Of a stretch of 64,000 bases of DNA, positions 1 through 9,823 are shown one piece after another. This DNA is from Lewinellaceae bacterium (GTDB lineage Bacteria > Bacteroidota > Bacteroidia > Chitinophagales > Saprospiraceae): the NCBI GenBank assembly GCA_024644235.1, contig JAHELJ010000014.1, positions 1 through 64,000 of the forward strand, read 5' to 3'. The number at the start of each line of letters is the position of its first letter. Positions within the stretch are counted from its first letter, which is position 1. Under the pieces are notes generated by a model. The model ran no database searches, had not been told where the DNA came from, and was given only the letters and a program-made list of their open reading frames with translations. Both the position numbers and the translations under genes were made by a program.

Positions 1-525
1 CTCCACAGACACCATCTCCATCAACATCATTTTCCGGATCATTCGGACAGGCATCGCATACATCACCAAGGCCATCGCCATCCGCATCTTCCTGCCCCGC
101 ATTGGCCATGGAAGGACAGTTATCACAGGCATCCCCAACACCATCGCCATCACCATCTGCTTGATTTGCATTCGGCGTCGTAGGACAGTTGTCACAGGCA
201 TCCCCTACCCCGTCACCATCGCCATCTTCCTGCCCCGAGTTGACCGTTGCGGGACAATTATCGCAGGCATCGCCCACACCATCGCCGTCGCTGTCCTCTT
301 GACCTGCATTCACAGTGGCGGGGCAGTTATCACAAACATCGCCCACGCCATCAGCATCGCCGTCCTCTTGCGTGTGATTGGCCACCATGGTACAGTTATC
401 ACAGACATCACCAATGCCATCCAGATCCGCATCTTCCTGACCTGGGTTTGGAGTGGACGGACAATTATCCACATCACCACAAACTCCATCACCATCCTGG
501 TCATTGTTCGGATCGTTGAGGCAGG
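1..525 (-). repeat. 69-bp tandem coding repeats (thrombospondin type-3)
   Basis: These are tandem units of 23 codons inside the phosphatase-like gene. The consensus contains NCP, then GQED, then [10 protein letters not shown]. Four consecutive units between roughly positions 60 and 340 are nearly identical, and the flanking units are more diverged. Such calcium-binding repeats act as rigid spacers in secreted Bacteroidota proteins. The array runs off the window edge. Confidence 0.88.
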
Positions 526-2965
526 ACGCAGGGCATCCTTCGATCAGAGCCTCGAAAACTCCGTTTTGCACCACCTCAAAGGTCGTGTCAAGATTGATCG
601 AAATTCCAGCCTTGAAAACGACATTCGAATCTTTGTCAACCTGTCCGGCTGAATTTATAATGGTTGTAGTATGATAGGTGCCGGATGGAATCGGGCGCTC
701 ATTGATAATCAACGTATCGGAGGTGACATAAGGACAACTGTCGCAAAAATCGGGAATTCCATCGCCGTCATAATCCATCATATCATCACCACCGGGACAG
801 ATATCATCTTCATCACACACTCCATCTCCATCGCTATCCATGCATTTGTCGTAGATCACACAAAGTCTTGGGCTCTTTTCAGGGTCAGAATCGAACGATC
901 TGGCAACTCTTCGGCCGATACCTTCAATGATCAGTGCGATGGCACTACTCTCTGTGTATCCTGCCTGATTAACCAATTCCTGAATAATCTTTTTAAGGTC
1001 GGGGGTTGTTTGCTCTGGACCTGCCAGCGCTTTTACGGTCCAGTTAGGTGGAGACCAAGCTACATTGGCGGCAGTGCGTGGCCGGTTTGCGATGTTGAAC
1101 ATCATAGCGGCAAAGGTTGCCGGATTGGGACTTAACTCACCAAAAATTTGCAGATTACAGGGATCCTGGTCATTGGTTTCATCGACGGTAAATTGCAGGT
1201 GAGCACTTAAAATAACAGCGCCTTTCGGAATGTTTAAATTCTGAAACCTAAGTCCCACGAGCTGCACATCTGCACCATCCGTGGTCAGCTCTAGATCAGA
1301 TCCACCTCGATCCATCGTTCCGGATACCACTTTTTGTTCAGCATCATCGGAAAACAAGCTGATATTGGCGCAGCTGATAAACTGCCCTACTCCTATGGTA
1401 CTAATCGCTGACTGCGACCTATTGCCATCATTGTCAACCGCCTCGGCTTGAATGGTATAGGTGCCATCGAGAGTGGGTGTCCAGTTTATTGAGTAAGGAG
1501 ATGTCGCATCCTGTCCGATAGAATCTCCATCAACGTAGAACAACACCCTTGACACAACTCCATCTGCGTCAGAAGCATTTGCCGAGAGGGTTACCGTTTG
1601 CACCGTATCAAAACAGGCGCCATCGACCGGACTAGTCAAACTGACTTCAGGCCATTCACCAGTTCCTTTTGAAATGGCAAAGTAATCCCGGACAGTCCCG
1701 TTCAGATCAATGAATTCCACGTCCATCTCATTGCCGGAAACAGAGAGGTGAACCGAGCCTAAGTCCGGCGCCCCAATCTCAGAGACCAGGAAAGGATGAT
1801 TGGTCAAGGAGGAAGTGAATCTTCCCGCTGAACCTGCTACCACGTAGACTGTTCCGGTATCCGGATTGATCCCAGGACGCTTTTTATAGGCACCATCCTG
1901 ATCACGCCTGCCATCTCCAGTATCTAATGCCATCGTGGTCGTGTCAAACGTACCTTCAAAACCATAGTGACCATTCATGAGGAATGATCGCGAAAATAAA
2001 TGTCTATGGGCATAGAGGATAAGATCTGCACCACCCTCCTCCAAGACCGGCAAAAAATCTTGCCGAAAATCATCAATCGTGTAATAAGGAGGCTTATGAA
2101 AGAATGCTACGATCCATTTCTGGGTAGTATTATTGAGATCATTCTCCAACCAGGCCAGCATGGTGGCACGGTTCACATCTTCAGTGTTCAGAGAGATGAA
2201 ATGGATATTCGCATAATCAAAAGAATAATAGGCTTCAGTTCCAGATGCCACACCACCTGCTTGAGCATTATCCGGCAATGTAAAAATATCGTAATAGGGT
2301 CCGGTCTGCGTCATACTGTTAGCACTAATGATATCTTTTTCCCCGGGACAAGGCCAGAGAACTGAATTGATCAGCGTCTTCTCGTACATATTCTGAAACC
2401 AGGCCAACTGATATTCCGCATCTGTTCCCGAGTTGTACGCATTGTCTCCCAACAATATCACTCCGTCGAAGTGCTCCCCCTTGGCTGTGTAAAAACCATC
2501 CCTTACTGCTCTTTGACTCGCATCCTTCAAGCCGGCATCTCCCAGAACCCACATGGATACGGGCTCATCAGATCCCACCGCTGGAGCTGTCTTGAAAAAA
2601 TGATCGAAATCTCCACCAGCTGCTTGGCCGGGAAACTCACCAATGCTATCGTAAAGAAGGGTTCCGACAGCATTGCCAACCGCATAATAGTAGGTTGTAT
2701 TGGAGACAAGACCTGAAATCTCTAATTCGTGATCAAGTTTCTTCACGGTATCTTCAACCATGGAAAACAAGGTGCCGGGGCTGTTGCCGTATCTCACCCG
2801 GCTATCAGTCAATGAATCCGTCCGCCAACGTATTGTCATACTACTTGGTGTTCCCATCTGTAGATATGGACCGCGGAGGACTTGTTGTGCAACAGTATTT
2901 TGAGTGGAACTGTAAAGGACTAAAACGCAAATAAGAGTGCGTAGACAATTGACGGGTCTTGACAT
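1..2965 (-). CDS. Purple-acid-phosphatase-like secreted protein with thrombospondin type-3 repeats (C-terminus cut off)
   Basis: The reading frame starts at ATG 2965 and stays open to the window edge, so the protein is over 988 residues and lacks its C-terminus here. Residues 1-27 are a signal peptide ending in a VAQQ-like site. An N-terminal fibronectin-like domain (about 30-125) precedes a metallophosphoesterase domain: GDAG at 142-145, GDNAY at 173-177, the VxxH-type His290, and AHRH at 319-322. The GNH(D/E) motif expected near 207-211 reads PGEKD, so a metal-ligand Asn and the catalytic His of the family are missing. An Ig-like domain, a DNRLRE-like beta domain and about ten calcium-binding DxDGDGxxDxxDxCP repeats follow. 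Such repeats usually lead to a C-terminal sorting domain, which would lie outside the window. Family assignment is firm; catalytic activity is doubtful. Confidence 0.9.
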   Translation of the reverse strand, partial: MSRPVNCLRTLICVLVLYSSTQNTVAQQVLRGPYLQMGTPSSMTIRWRTDSLTDSRVRYGNSPGTLFSMVEDTVKKLDHELEISGLVSNTTYYYAVGNAVGTLLYDSIGEFPGQAAGGDFDHFFKTAPAVGSDEPVSMWVLGDAGLKDASQRAVRDGFYTAKGEHFDGVILLGDNAYNSGTDAEYQLAWFQNMYEKTLINSVLWPCPGEKDIISANSMTQTGPYYDIFTLPDNAQAGGVASGTEAYYSFDYANIHFISLNTEDVNRATMLAWLENDLNNTTQKWIVAFFHKPPYYTIDDFRQDFLPVLEEGGADLILYAHRHLFSRSFLMNGHYGFEGTFDTTTMALDTGDGRRDQDGAYKKRPGINPDTGTVYVVAGSAGRFTSSLTNHPFLVSEIGAPDLGSVHLSVSGNEMDVEFIDLNGTVRDYFAISKGTGEWPEVSLTSPVDGACFDTVQTVTLSANASDADGVVSRVLFYVDGDSIGQDATSPYSINWTPTLDGTYTIQAEAVDNDGNRSQSAISTIGVGQFISCANISLFSDDAEQKVVSGTMDRGGSDLELTTDGADVQLVGLRFQNLNIPKGAVILSAHLQFTVDETNDQDPCNLQIFGELSPNPATFAAMMFNIANRPRTAANVAWSPPNWTVKALAGPEQTTPDLKKIIQELVNQAGYTESSAIALIIEGIGRRVARSFDSDPEKSPRLCVIYDKCMDSDGDGVCDEDDICPGGDDMMDYDGDGIPDFCDSCPYVTSDTLIINERPIPSGTYHTTTIINSAGQVDKDSNVVFKAGISINLDTTFEVVQNGVFEALIEGCPASCLNDPNNDQDGDGVCGDVDNCPSTPNPGQEDADLDGIGDVCDNCTMVANHTQEDGDADGVGDVCDNCPATVNAGQEDSDGDGVGDACDNCPATVNSGQEDGDGDGVGDACDNCPTTPNANQADGDGDGVGDACDNCPSMANAGQEDADGDGLGDVCDACPNDPENDVDGDGVCG

Positions 2966-3100
2966 TTTCGGGTATTGAGTCTTGAGTTCAAAAAAAGGTT
3001 ATTGCAAAATACTGAAAAACAGGAATTTTACGCGCAATTTAATTGGTAAAGTTGTTGACTTCATTGACAAATCGATCGATTGTCTCCTGCTGCCACTGCA

Positions 3101-5671
3101 TTATCGAAGAGTCTGAGCTTCAAGAAGTTTGACATTTTTAGTAAAAAAATCTCCATTGAGGGTAAGATCATTTGGAGAGACTCGATATGCAATCTCAACA
3201 TCGGCTGTACTGAATCTTTCAACCTTGACAAATGGAGGTTTTGAAGTCGCATCTTCCCGATGCGAAATGAGAATTCCCATCTTGCCTCCAGCCAAACGAG
3301 AATCAGTGAGCACCAGTGAGATGATGTCATTTGCCTCCAGTGCCACCGAGGTATTGTGCAGGTCTAATCTGCTTCCGGCAAAGACACTTTCTGAGTCGAG
3401 CTTGATTCCTGATTTCAAGACATGATTCATAAAAACATGGGCCAAATCAATGTCACTGTTCGTACCTTCAATGGCAGACCATCCAATATTTGAAAATGAG
3501 GTATTCGCTATCGAACCCTTAGAAGACCTCAAGCCCAATGCCCTGCCACTTATATCGGAGAAAAGACAAGCATCGATACGAAATTCAGATTCAACAAATG
3601 TGAGGTAATAATCCTCAGGATCTCCTCCTGAGAATGTGCAGTTCTCGAAGTCTGCACCAGATTGCGAAATCGAAACAATTCCGAAGTGATCATCAGTCTT
3701 ATTTGGATCTTCGAGATATTGAAATTTCACATGGGAGAAATATGATCTTTCTCCGGCTGAGTGACTGATCTCTATGAACCCACCCGTTGAATCTGACGAA
3801 CAGATTATGATTGGCCGATCATCAGTGCCATTACATACCAGGGGGGACAGGCTTTGTAACCCACCCTGATCGGTAAAATCTAACACGGTACCAGCCTGGA
3901 TTTCAACCTGATAGCCCCGGGGAAACTCCAGGTTTCCTTTGATAATATGATGTCCTGGGGGAATTGTGATTAGTTTCTGCTTTAAACCTATTTCCAGGAA
4001 TTTGTGGTGGTCGAGATCCTTGATATTGTTCTTTTGAGTATTGGCTATCTGAAATGCTGGTTCTGAGTGATCCGTTAGAACATCGGTTACTCTTTTTTCA
4101 GCCTGCAAACCGAGTATTCCGTAACACAATTCCAAACCATCTATGAAATCATAGGGCACTTTCAATTGTGGTGGAATCCTAAATGTCGCCAGGGTCAATC
4201 CATCATCCCATCTGCGCTCAACTACAACATCACTTTTCGGATAGATCTTTAGCGAGTCCTGCCAACTCAAATGATATATTTCCACCGGAAGATCTTGCTT
4301 GTTGATTAATTTCAACACAAGATCGTCCTCGTCCTTCTCTACCAGACTGGCTAACAGAAATGGATCGTCGGGAAACAATTTTGAGCGCATGTATTGCTGA
4401 TGATCATACAAGATCTGGGTGGGAAAATCATAAAATGGCCACAACCGGTAAACTTTCTTCCGGAGCTGCTCTATTTTGTCTTCATTACGGGTCAAGACGG
4501 CATCAAGGAACTCTGTCCGGCACATTATCTCAGCTTCTTCCAGGTAGAACCGCTTGAACTCCAAGTTATCGTAGATGATCTGTAGCACAGGATCTCTCTG
4601 TAATCTCAGATGACGATCGTGATCGACTGCCTTTTCAGGGAAAAGTCTAAGATTGGATAACTGGGTTCTTCCCAATAGCTCCCATTCTCTGGCTATCGGT
4701 TCGGCTAAACCAGTAACCGGATTAAAATAGAACCTCAAATTCTGGATAGCCAGGGGATGCTTATTGTTCATCAGATCACAGACCACGAATGCCTTAGCCA
4801 TCTTCCTGAGATCAAAGAATTGGTTTACTTCCATTTCACCCTTTTGCACTTCTTGCCACATGCGCTTTATTCTCAACAATTGAGATCTGGTTTCAGGATT
4901 TCTCGCCAACTTGGTCTCCTGATAGGCTGAAAGCCCCCGATCGAGTTTGAAGAGAACACCTTCCCTCAGTCTATTATTCTCGACAAGATGCTTGTCAAAA
5001 CGCTCCTCCAGATAATAGATTCCCTTGGACTTGCCATTAATCGAGACATCGATGAAGTCTACACGTAAACCCATTAGTCCTGCCTCCTTCATCAGCTCAT
5101 AGCCCAGCCAATCGGTTAGATATCCCCTTGATGAAGGCAGTAACAATCCAAAGCGCTTCATGCCATCGATCGTATTGTCACCCTTTACCTTTACCTGAAA
5201 AGACCACTTATTCGGATTCTTAAGATGTGCCATCGCAATCATTCCGGTCAGGCTGATATCGACATCATGTGGGATACCTCTATACGTAATCTGCGCTGGA
5301 AATTCCTCATTCTTGGCTTCGGGAGATATGATTCCTGTTTCAAGAGCTTGTTCCTTCAAGTATTCTATCCGGAGCAGATGCTTGAACTTGATGTCGATAT
5401 TCATCGTTTCAAATTCTTGCACCTGAGCTTCGAGGGTATGCTTGACAAACGAAAAATCCAGATTGACAAGTTGGATGGCAGTTCGTTTGAGATAGGCCAT
5501 GGTGCCCATTTGCTTCAGTTGAGCTCCATACTTCAAAACTGAGAAAAAAAGCAGGAGTGCTATACCAATGGAAGCAGCTCCCAGCAGAACCATTCTCAGT
5601 ACTCTGAAAAGGCCAGAGTTCTGGTATCTTCCGAAAGAAAACCAATGGTTAGATTGCTGCTTAACCTTCAT
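3101..5671 (-). CDS. Membrane-anchored CotH-like protein with C-terminal beta-helix (second copy)
   Basis: This 856-residue protein has one N-terminal membrane segment (about 24-46) and a long outer part. Residues of about 90-430 resemble the CotH atypical protein-kinase family, with conserved stretches WSFQVKVKGD, GYLTDWLG, YLEERFDK and NLRFYFNPVTG. Where CotH kinases carry a catalytic DxH and a metal-binding DxD, this protein reads NNKH (about 302) and REWE (about 328). Kinase activity is therefore uncertain. Residues of about 560-840 look like a right-handed parallel beta-helix, with many short N/S/D-rich turns. The protein is a clear paralogue of the product of 6473-9058. It is the last gene of the DUF4956-CotH-VTC-CotH unit and starts 68 bp after the VTC gene. 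It probably acts in the periplasm on the exported polymer or its anchor; this is inference. Confidence 0.8.
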   Translation of the reverse strand: MKVKQQSNHWFSFGRYQNSGLFRVLRMVLLGAASIGIALLLFFSVLKYGAQLKQMGTMAYLKRTAIQLVNLDFSFVKHTLEAQVQEFETMNIDIKFKHLLRIEYLKEQALETGIISPEAKNEEFPAQITYRGIPHDVDISLTGMIAMAHLKNPNKWSFQVKVKGDNTIDGMKRFGLLLPSSRGYLTDWLGYELMKEAGLMGLRVDFIDVSINGKSKGIYYLEERFDKHLVENNRLREGVLFKLDRGLSAYQETKLARNPETRSQLLRIKRMWQEVQKGEMEVNQFFDLRKMAKAFVVCDLMNNKHPLAIQNLRFYFNPVTGLAEPIAREWELLGRTQLSNLRLFPEKAVDHDRHLRLQRDPVLQIIYDNLEFKRFYLEEAEIMCRTEFLDAVLTRNEDKIEQLRKKVYRLWPFYDFPTQILYDHQQYMRSKLFPDDPFLLASLVEKDEDDLVLKLINKQDLPVEIYHLSWQDSLKIYPKSDVVVERRWDDGLTLATFRIPPQLKVPYDFIDGLELCYGILGLQAEKRVTDVLTDHSEPAFQIANTQKNNIKDLDHHKFLEIGLKQKLITIPPGHHIIKGNLEFPRGYQVEIQAGTVLDFTDQGGLQSLSPLVCNGTDDRPIIICSSDSTGGFIEISHSAGERSYFSHVKFQYLEDPNKTDDHFGIVSISQSGADFENCTFSGGDPEDYYLTFVESEFRIDACLFSDISGRALGLRSSKGSIANTSFSNIGWSAIEGTNSDIDLAHVFMNHVLKSGIKLDSESVFAGSRLDLHNTSVALEANDIISLVLTDSRLAGGKMGILISHREDATSKPPFVKVERFSTADVEIAYRVSPNDLTLNGDFFTKNVKLLEAQTLR

Positions 5672-5739
5672 ATATCAATTGCCCTCGACGAGTGCCAGGG
5701 TTTTGCAACAGGGACCAATAGATCTCAATCTTAATAATC

Positions 5740-6492
5740 TTAACGAACATCAAGATGATCGATGCCATTTACGTACTTAGAATTCTTTGTCATTCGAAAT
5801 GGGAAATAGCTGCTGATCCGGTCAACATGTTCATCGTGTTCGATATCATATTTGATCTCAATAATCACCTTAGATCGATCAGCCACCCGCTTGAGAAAAT
5901 AATTATTGCGCTTTGATAAATTGGTAAAAACCAACTTGTGATCAAGTGTCAAGCGAAATTTCCGGTCTGCTGAAATAAAATATTTCCGATAATATCGATT
6001 AAGCAGAGTTGGGGTAAGATGCTTAAGATATTCTCTGATCTCATCCGGAATCTCAGATTCGTTTAAGACCTCCCAAATAGCCATTTCGCTGAAACCTTCC
6101 TTAAGGGTAAAAGACGATAGCGGATAATGCATTTTTGTGCCCGCCAAGCCTTCCTTTATTTTCACCTCCAGCACCGGTTTTTCAATGTATCCAAACTGGT
6201 CACCATACCAGCGAATCCGGAACTTCTTTCTTGATTTGGAACCTACCACGTTATCACCATAGTTGCGGAATGAGGGGGAGTCGAAGTAGATATTGTTGAC
6301 AGATCTAGGTGGAAAAGGTTTAAAAAACATGGCAGGATGAGCCCGGATCAGGTTTTCTACCACGAAAACATCCACCTCGTAGATTGCATACTTACGTTCT
6401 TTCCTAAATACTTTCCGTTTTGCTTTCGCTCCGGTAGTGTCACCGGATTGATTCACAGGTTGGTCACTAATCTTACTTACTACTTTTTCCAT
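5740..6492 (-). CDS. VTC domain protein (polyphosphate polymerase fold)
   Basis: This 250-residue protein belongs to the VTC family of the CYTH/triphosphate-tunnel group, whose eukaryotic members make polyphosphate. The features visible are the RKERKY start of the tunnel, NIYFDSPSF, a basic KSRKKFRIRWYG strand, LEVKIKEG, a second basic strand with NRYYRKYF and RLTLDHK, and a final EIKYD and SKYVNGID. These glutamate and basic residues fit a tunnel that binds metal and phosphate. It has no signal peptide or membrane segment, so it is cytoplasmic. The start overlaps the end of the preceding CotH-like gene by 20 bp, which suggests translational coupling. VTC, CotH and DUF4956 genes recur together in other bacteria as far as I recall. 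Its substrate here is unknown. Confidence 0.87.
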   Translation of the reverse strand: MEKVVSKISDQPVNQSGDTTGAKAKRKVFRKERKYAIYEVDVFVVENLIRAHPAMFFKPFPPRSVNNIYFDSPSFRNYGDNVVGSKSRKKFRIRWYGDQFGYIEKPVLEVKIKEGLAGTKMHYPLSSFTLKEGFSEMAIWEVLNESEIPDEIREYLKHLTPTLLNRYYRKYFISADRKFRLTLDHKLVFTNLSKRNNYFLKRVADRSKVIIEIKYDIEHDEHVDRISSYFPFRMTKNSKYVNGIDHLDVR

Positions 6493-9058
6493 ATTCTACA
6501 CCGTATAATATTTCTTTTACGTTATGCCGATCGGAAAAATACCTTTCCCCCTCGATGATCAGGGTCGATGATTCTTCAACAAGGAAAGGTATATCTGATT
6601 TACTCAAATTAACCTTTTGGATTGATGCGTAAGCCGGGCCAAATTCTGATTTCTTTTGAAAAAGAGCTACTCCAATCTTACTATTTAGCAATTTCAGATC
6701 AAAGACTTCTAATTGTGACCGGTCCTTACTTGTTACACCGATCTCGGCATTTCGAATTTCCACAACATTTGCCACTAATTTACTGTCTTCACCCGCACTG
6801 AGACCTTTGTCACCTACTCCATTCATATAGATTTCATTGACCTCCAGGACAGTTCCAGAGACGTCTATTCCATCGTTCCCGATATTTACAAAAGAAGAAT
6901 TGCTGACCGTACCCGTACAAAAGTCAGCGTCAAAAGCATCTGCCATCACATTGTTAAAATGTGTTTGATCTATGAGAAAATGAGAGCGGATAATATTCAG
7001 GTAATCATCTCCCACTTGATTATTTGAAAATTTACAATTAATAATGTTGACCGGGGATTCATAAAATGTTATTGCTCCGGTCAGTTGCCATCCATCCTCT
7101 ATGGGTCTTGAGAGATGATCAAAGTAGGTATATGTCAGTTTTGATAACAACTGAGCCCCCACCACCAATAGACCTTCTCCCGTGGTATCGGAAGAATATA
7201 TTTGTACCGGGTTTTGCTCCGTACCGTTGCAAAAAATCGGAGAAAAACATATTATCCTTGACCGGTTCTTCAGATCTATTTTAGCCCCCGCCTCCAAAAC
7301 AAATTCCATCTCTGGTGGAACTATCAAATCTTTGGTGATCACCCAATTCCCTGCTGGTATACAAATTTCACCCTTCTCAGGGTTTTGCTTTATAAAGTCA
7401 AAATCACCCACATTGGGCTCTTTAGCCACCGGGTTAGCTGAAAACTCATATCGATCCTCATACGCCCAGGGGAACACCAGGGTCTTTCTTCTGCCCTGTT
7501 CCGTGCCCAAAATCGAATAATGCACCTCCAGTTCGGGGATAAGGCTATCATGCAGGCTGATATCCGCTGGAACCTTGAAATACCTGGGCTCTCCGGATCT
7601 ATCTTCCATAGAGGTGAGAATGGTGGATTCCTCCGGATAAAAGAAAATCGAGTCTCGCCATCCAACGCTTAAAACCTCAAGAGGCAGATCCTGCAAATTC
7701 TGTAGAAACAGGATGAACCTGTTTTCTTCCTTCCTGGTAAAGTAAGCGGTGAGTTGATCAAGATCAGCAGCCAGAACAGTCTTGAAGTATAACTGATTTT
7801 GATAAAGGGTGTGGGTTGGGAGCTGGTAAAATGGCCAATCGCGGTACACTTTCCTTACCAGTGTATTCAACTTTTCTCCATTCCTGCTCAAGGCATTATC
7901 GAGAAAATCCGGATTGGAAATAATTTCTGCTTCTCTCAGATAGTACTTTTTAAACTCGAGATCACTCACGATCAGATTTATGACCGAATCGCTAGCAATC
8001 TCCTCATGTTGGGTCCCGATCCTTGGCTTTTCCAAAAACAAGGCAAGATCACCAGGTTTGTTCCTTGACAATGAGCCCCACTCTCTTGCAATTGGCTCAA
8101 CCAGACCGGTGACTGGATTTAAATAAAACCGCAAATTCGTCCGGTACAAGGCATGCTTATTGTTCATCAGATCTGTCACGGCAAACAGAGTGGCCATCTT
8201 TCTAAGGTCAAAGAATTTACCTGGGTCGAGGTCACCGGACATCACTTCCTGCCACATCTGCTTCAACTTTAAAAGTTGCTGCTTTGTATTGGGATCCTGC
8301 TGCAATTTATCTTCGCGGTAAGCCACCAAATCATTCTCCAATCTGAATATGATTCCTTCTCGAAGGTGGTTATTTTCCACCAGTAGCTTGTCAAATCGCT
8401 CCTCTAAGTAAAACACACCTAGAGGTTTCCCATTAATAGATACATTTACAAAGTCCAGTCTTAATCCCATTAAACCTCTTTCCTTCATCAGCTCCATTCC
8501 AAGCCAATCTGTCAAATAGCCTCTGGTATGGGGAAGTAGCAAATTAAATCTTTTGATCCCATCCACGGTATCATCTCCCTGCACCTTTATCTGAAATGAC
8601 CACTTAAGGGGATCAGATATGTGCATAGGCATCATACCGGTCAGAGAGACTTTGATATCATGCTTCTTACCACGATACATCAGAGTAGCTGGAAATTCTT
8701 CAGATTTTAGATCGTCCGAGATATAGCCTTTCTCTAGAGCCTGGTTTCTCAAATAATCAAGACGAAGCAGATGTTTGAACTTTATATCTACTTTCATCTT
8801 ATCTAAATTGGTGAACTGCCCTCTTAAATATTTCTTCATAAAGGAAAAATCGAGACTGGCAATCTGCAACAAGGCGGGCTTATAATATCGTGTTTGCCCG
8901 ATCTTCTTTAAGTGGGCTCCATATGCCAATACCCCAAAAAACAATATAGCTGCTATACCTAATCCTACCAAGCTCAACAATAACCTCTTAAGGACTGTGC
9001 GATCCCTCAACCTGCGGATGACTTTAAACCTTCCTTCTATTGGGCCCTTTATCTTCAT
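6473..9058 (-). CDS. Membrane-anchored CotH-like protein with C-terminal beta-helix (first copy)
   Basis: The 861-residue product matches the protein of 3101-5671 along its length and most strongly in the CotH half: GYLTDWLG, GLMGLR, SINGK, YLEERFDK, LVENN, NLRFYLNPVTG. One membrane segment (about 25-47) anchors it, with the remainder predicted outside the cytoplasm. The positions equivalent to the CotH catalytic acidic residues read NNKH (about 300) and REWG (about 326). Both copies share the first change and differ slightly at the second. The C-terminal third is a beta-helix rich in Asn, Asp and Ser. The gene starts 2 bp after the DUF4956 gene ends and overlaps the VTC gene by 20 bp, so the three are very likely co-transcribed. 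Confidence 0.82.
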   Translation of the reverse strand: MKIKGPIEGRFKVIRRLRDRTVLKRLLLSLVGLGIAAILFFGVLAYGAHLKKIGQTRYYKPALLQIASLDFSFMKKYLRGQFTNLDKMKVDIKFKHLLRLDYLRNQALEKGYISDDLKSEEFPATLMYRGKKHDIKVSLTGMMPMHISDPLKWSFQIKVQGDDTVDGIKRFNLLLPHTRGYLTDWLGMELMKERGLMGLRLDFVNVSINGKPLGVFYLEERFDKLLVENNHLREGIIFRLENDLVAYREDKLQQDPNTKQQLLKLKQMWQEVMSGDLDPGKFFDLRKMATLFAVTDLMNNKHALYRTNLRFYLNPVTGLVEPIAREWGSLSRNKPGDLALFLEKPRIGTQHEEIASDSVINLIVSDLEFKKYYLREAEIISNPDFLDNALSRNGEKLNTLVRKVYRDWPFYQLPTHTLYQNQLYFKTVLAADLDQLTAYFTRKEENRFILFLQNLQDLPLEVLSVGWRDSIFFYPEESTILTSMEDRSGEPRYFKVPADISLHDSLIPELEVHYSILGTEQGRRKTLVFPWAYEDRYEFSANPVAKEPNVGDFDFIKQNPEKGEICIPAGNWVITKDLIVPPEMEFVLEAGAKIDLKNRSRIICFSPIFCNGTEQNPVQIYSSDTTGEGLLVVGAQLLSKLTYTYFDHLSRPIEDGWQLTGAITFYESPVNIINCKFSNNQVGDDYLNIIRSHFLIDQTHFNNVMADAFDADFCTGTVSNSSFVNIGNDGIDVSGTVLEVNEIYMNGVGDKGLSAGEDSKLVANVVEIRNAEIGVTSKDRSQLEVFDLKLLNSKIGVALFQKKSEFGPAYASIQKVNLSKSDIPFLVEESSTLIIEGERYFSDRHNVKEILYGVEYGKSSK

Positions 9059-9060
9059 CT

Positions 9061-9741
9061 CTAGAAAACTCCCTTATGATCCAAGAAATTAATTTGCATT
9101 GATTCATCAAGTGCATGCAAGGCATTTCGAACCTTATTCAATTCCCCTACATCATTGAACTCTACCAAGAACGAAGCCTCTAGGAATTTCCCATTTTCAT
9201 CCAAGCGCTTTAGCTCAATGTCCTTACAGAAGGTTGATATTGATTCAACGATCTTGTCAAAGGAAATGTTAGGCTTCTCCGTCAAAATGGTGAAATTCAA
9301 ATTTGAATAGCTATCTGCCGATTTAAAATAGTTCTTTATCCAAATCACTCCTACCAAAAAGGTAAAACCGATCAATGTAATTAGTCGCTGATCGGCACCC
9401 ATCCCCAAGCCAATTGCAATTGTGAAGAAAAGGTAAGCCAATTCCTGTGGTTCTTTGATTGCAGCTCGAAATCGAACGATCGAGAGAGCACCAACTAACC
9501 CCAGAGACAAAGCCAAGGAAGATTTCACGATCGTAATTATAATCATAGTGGTGATAGCTATTAATTCAAAATTTGACGCAAAAACCCTCTTGTTAGAGAG
9601 AGAATTACCGAATTTCGCATATAGGCGACCAAGAATGAATGCCAAAATTGCCGTCAATATCAGGTTGATCAAAAACCCTGCGGGCGATATCTGAGGTACC
9701 TGATTGGCCAAAAACTGCTCAAAAGTCTGACTCTTATCCAT
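9061..9741 (-). CDS. DUF4956 integral membrane protein
   Basis: The 226-residue protein has several membrane segments in its first 140 residues, with the family signature LSLGLVGALSIVRFRAAIK followed by EPQELAY. A soluble C-terminal domain of about 85 residues has an alternating beta/alpha pattern like a small ferredoxin-like fold. The function of DUF4956 is not established. The family is regularly found beside VTC and CotH genes (recalled association), and that is exactly the arrangement here. It could be a membrane partner or channel for the VTC enzyme's product; that is inference. It follows the Wzx gene by 82 bp on the same strand. Confidence 0.86.
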   Translation of the reverse strand: MDKSQTFEQFLANQVPQISPAGFLINLILTAILAFILGRLYAKFGNSLSNKRVFASNFELIAITTMIIITIVKSSLALSLGLVGALSIVRFRAAIKEPQELAYLFFTIAIGLGMGADQRLITLIGFTFLVGVIWIKNYFKSADSYSNLNFTILTEKPNISFDKIVESISTFCKDIELKRLDENGKFLEASFLVEFNDVGELNKVRNALHALDESMQINFLDHKGVF

Positions 9742-9823
9742 TTTTATCCTTGTTTATAAAAAGTGCATTTAAATATTATAGTAAGTATAGAATTTTGCTT
9801 CATTACTTCTGCAGCGAAGATTA

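Noticed and set aside
1-1135. Open plus-strand frames over the first kilobase
   Set aside because: They are antisense shadows of the thrombospondin-repeat gene on the minus strand, whose regular Asp/Gly/Cys codon pattern opens other frames.
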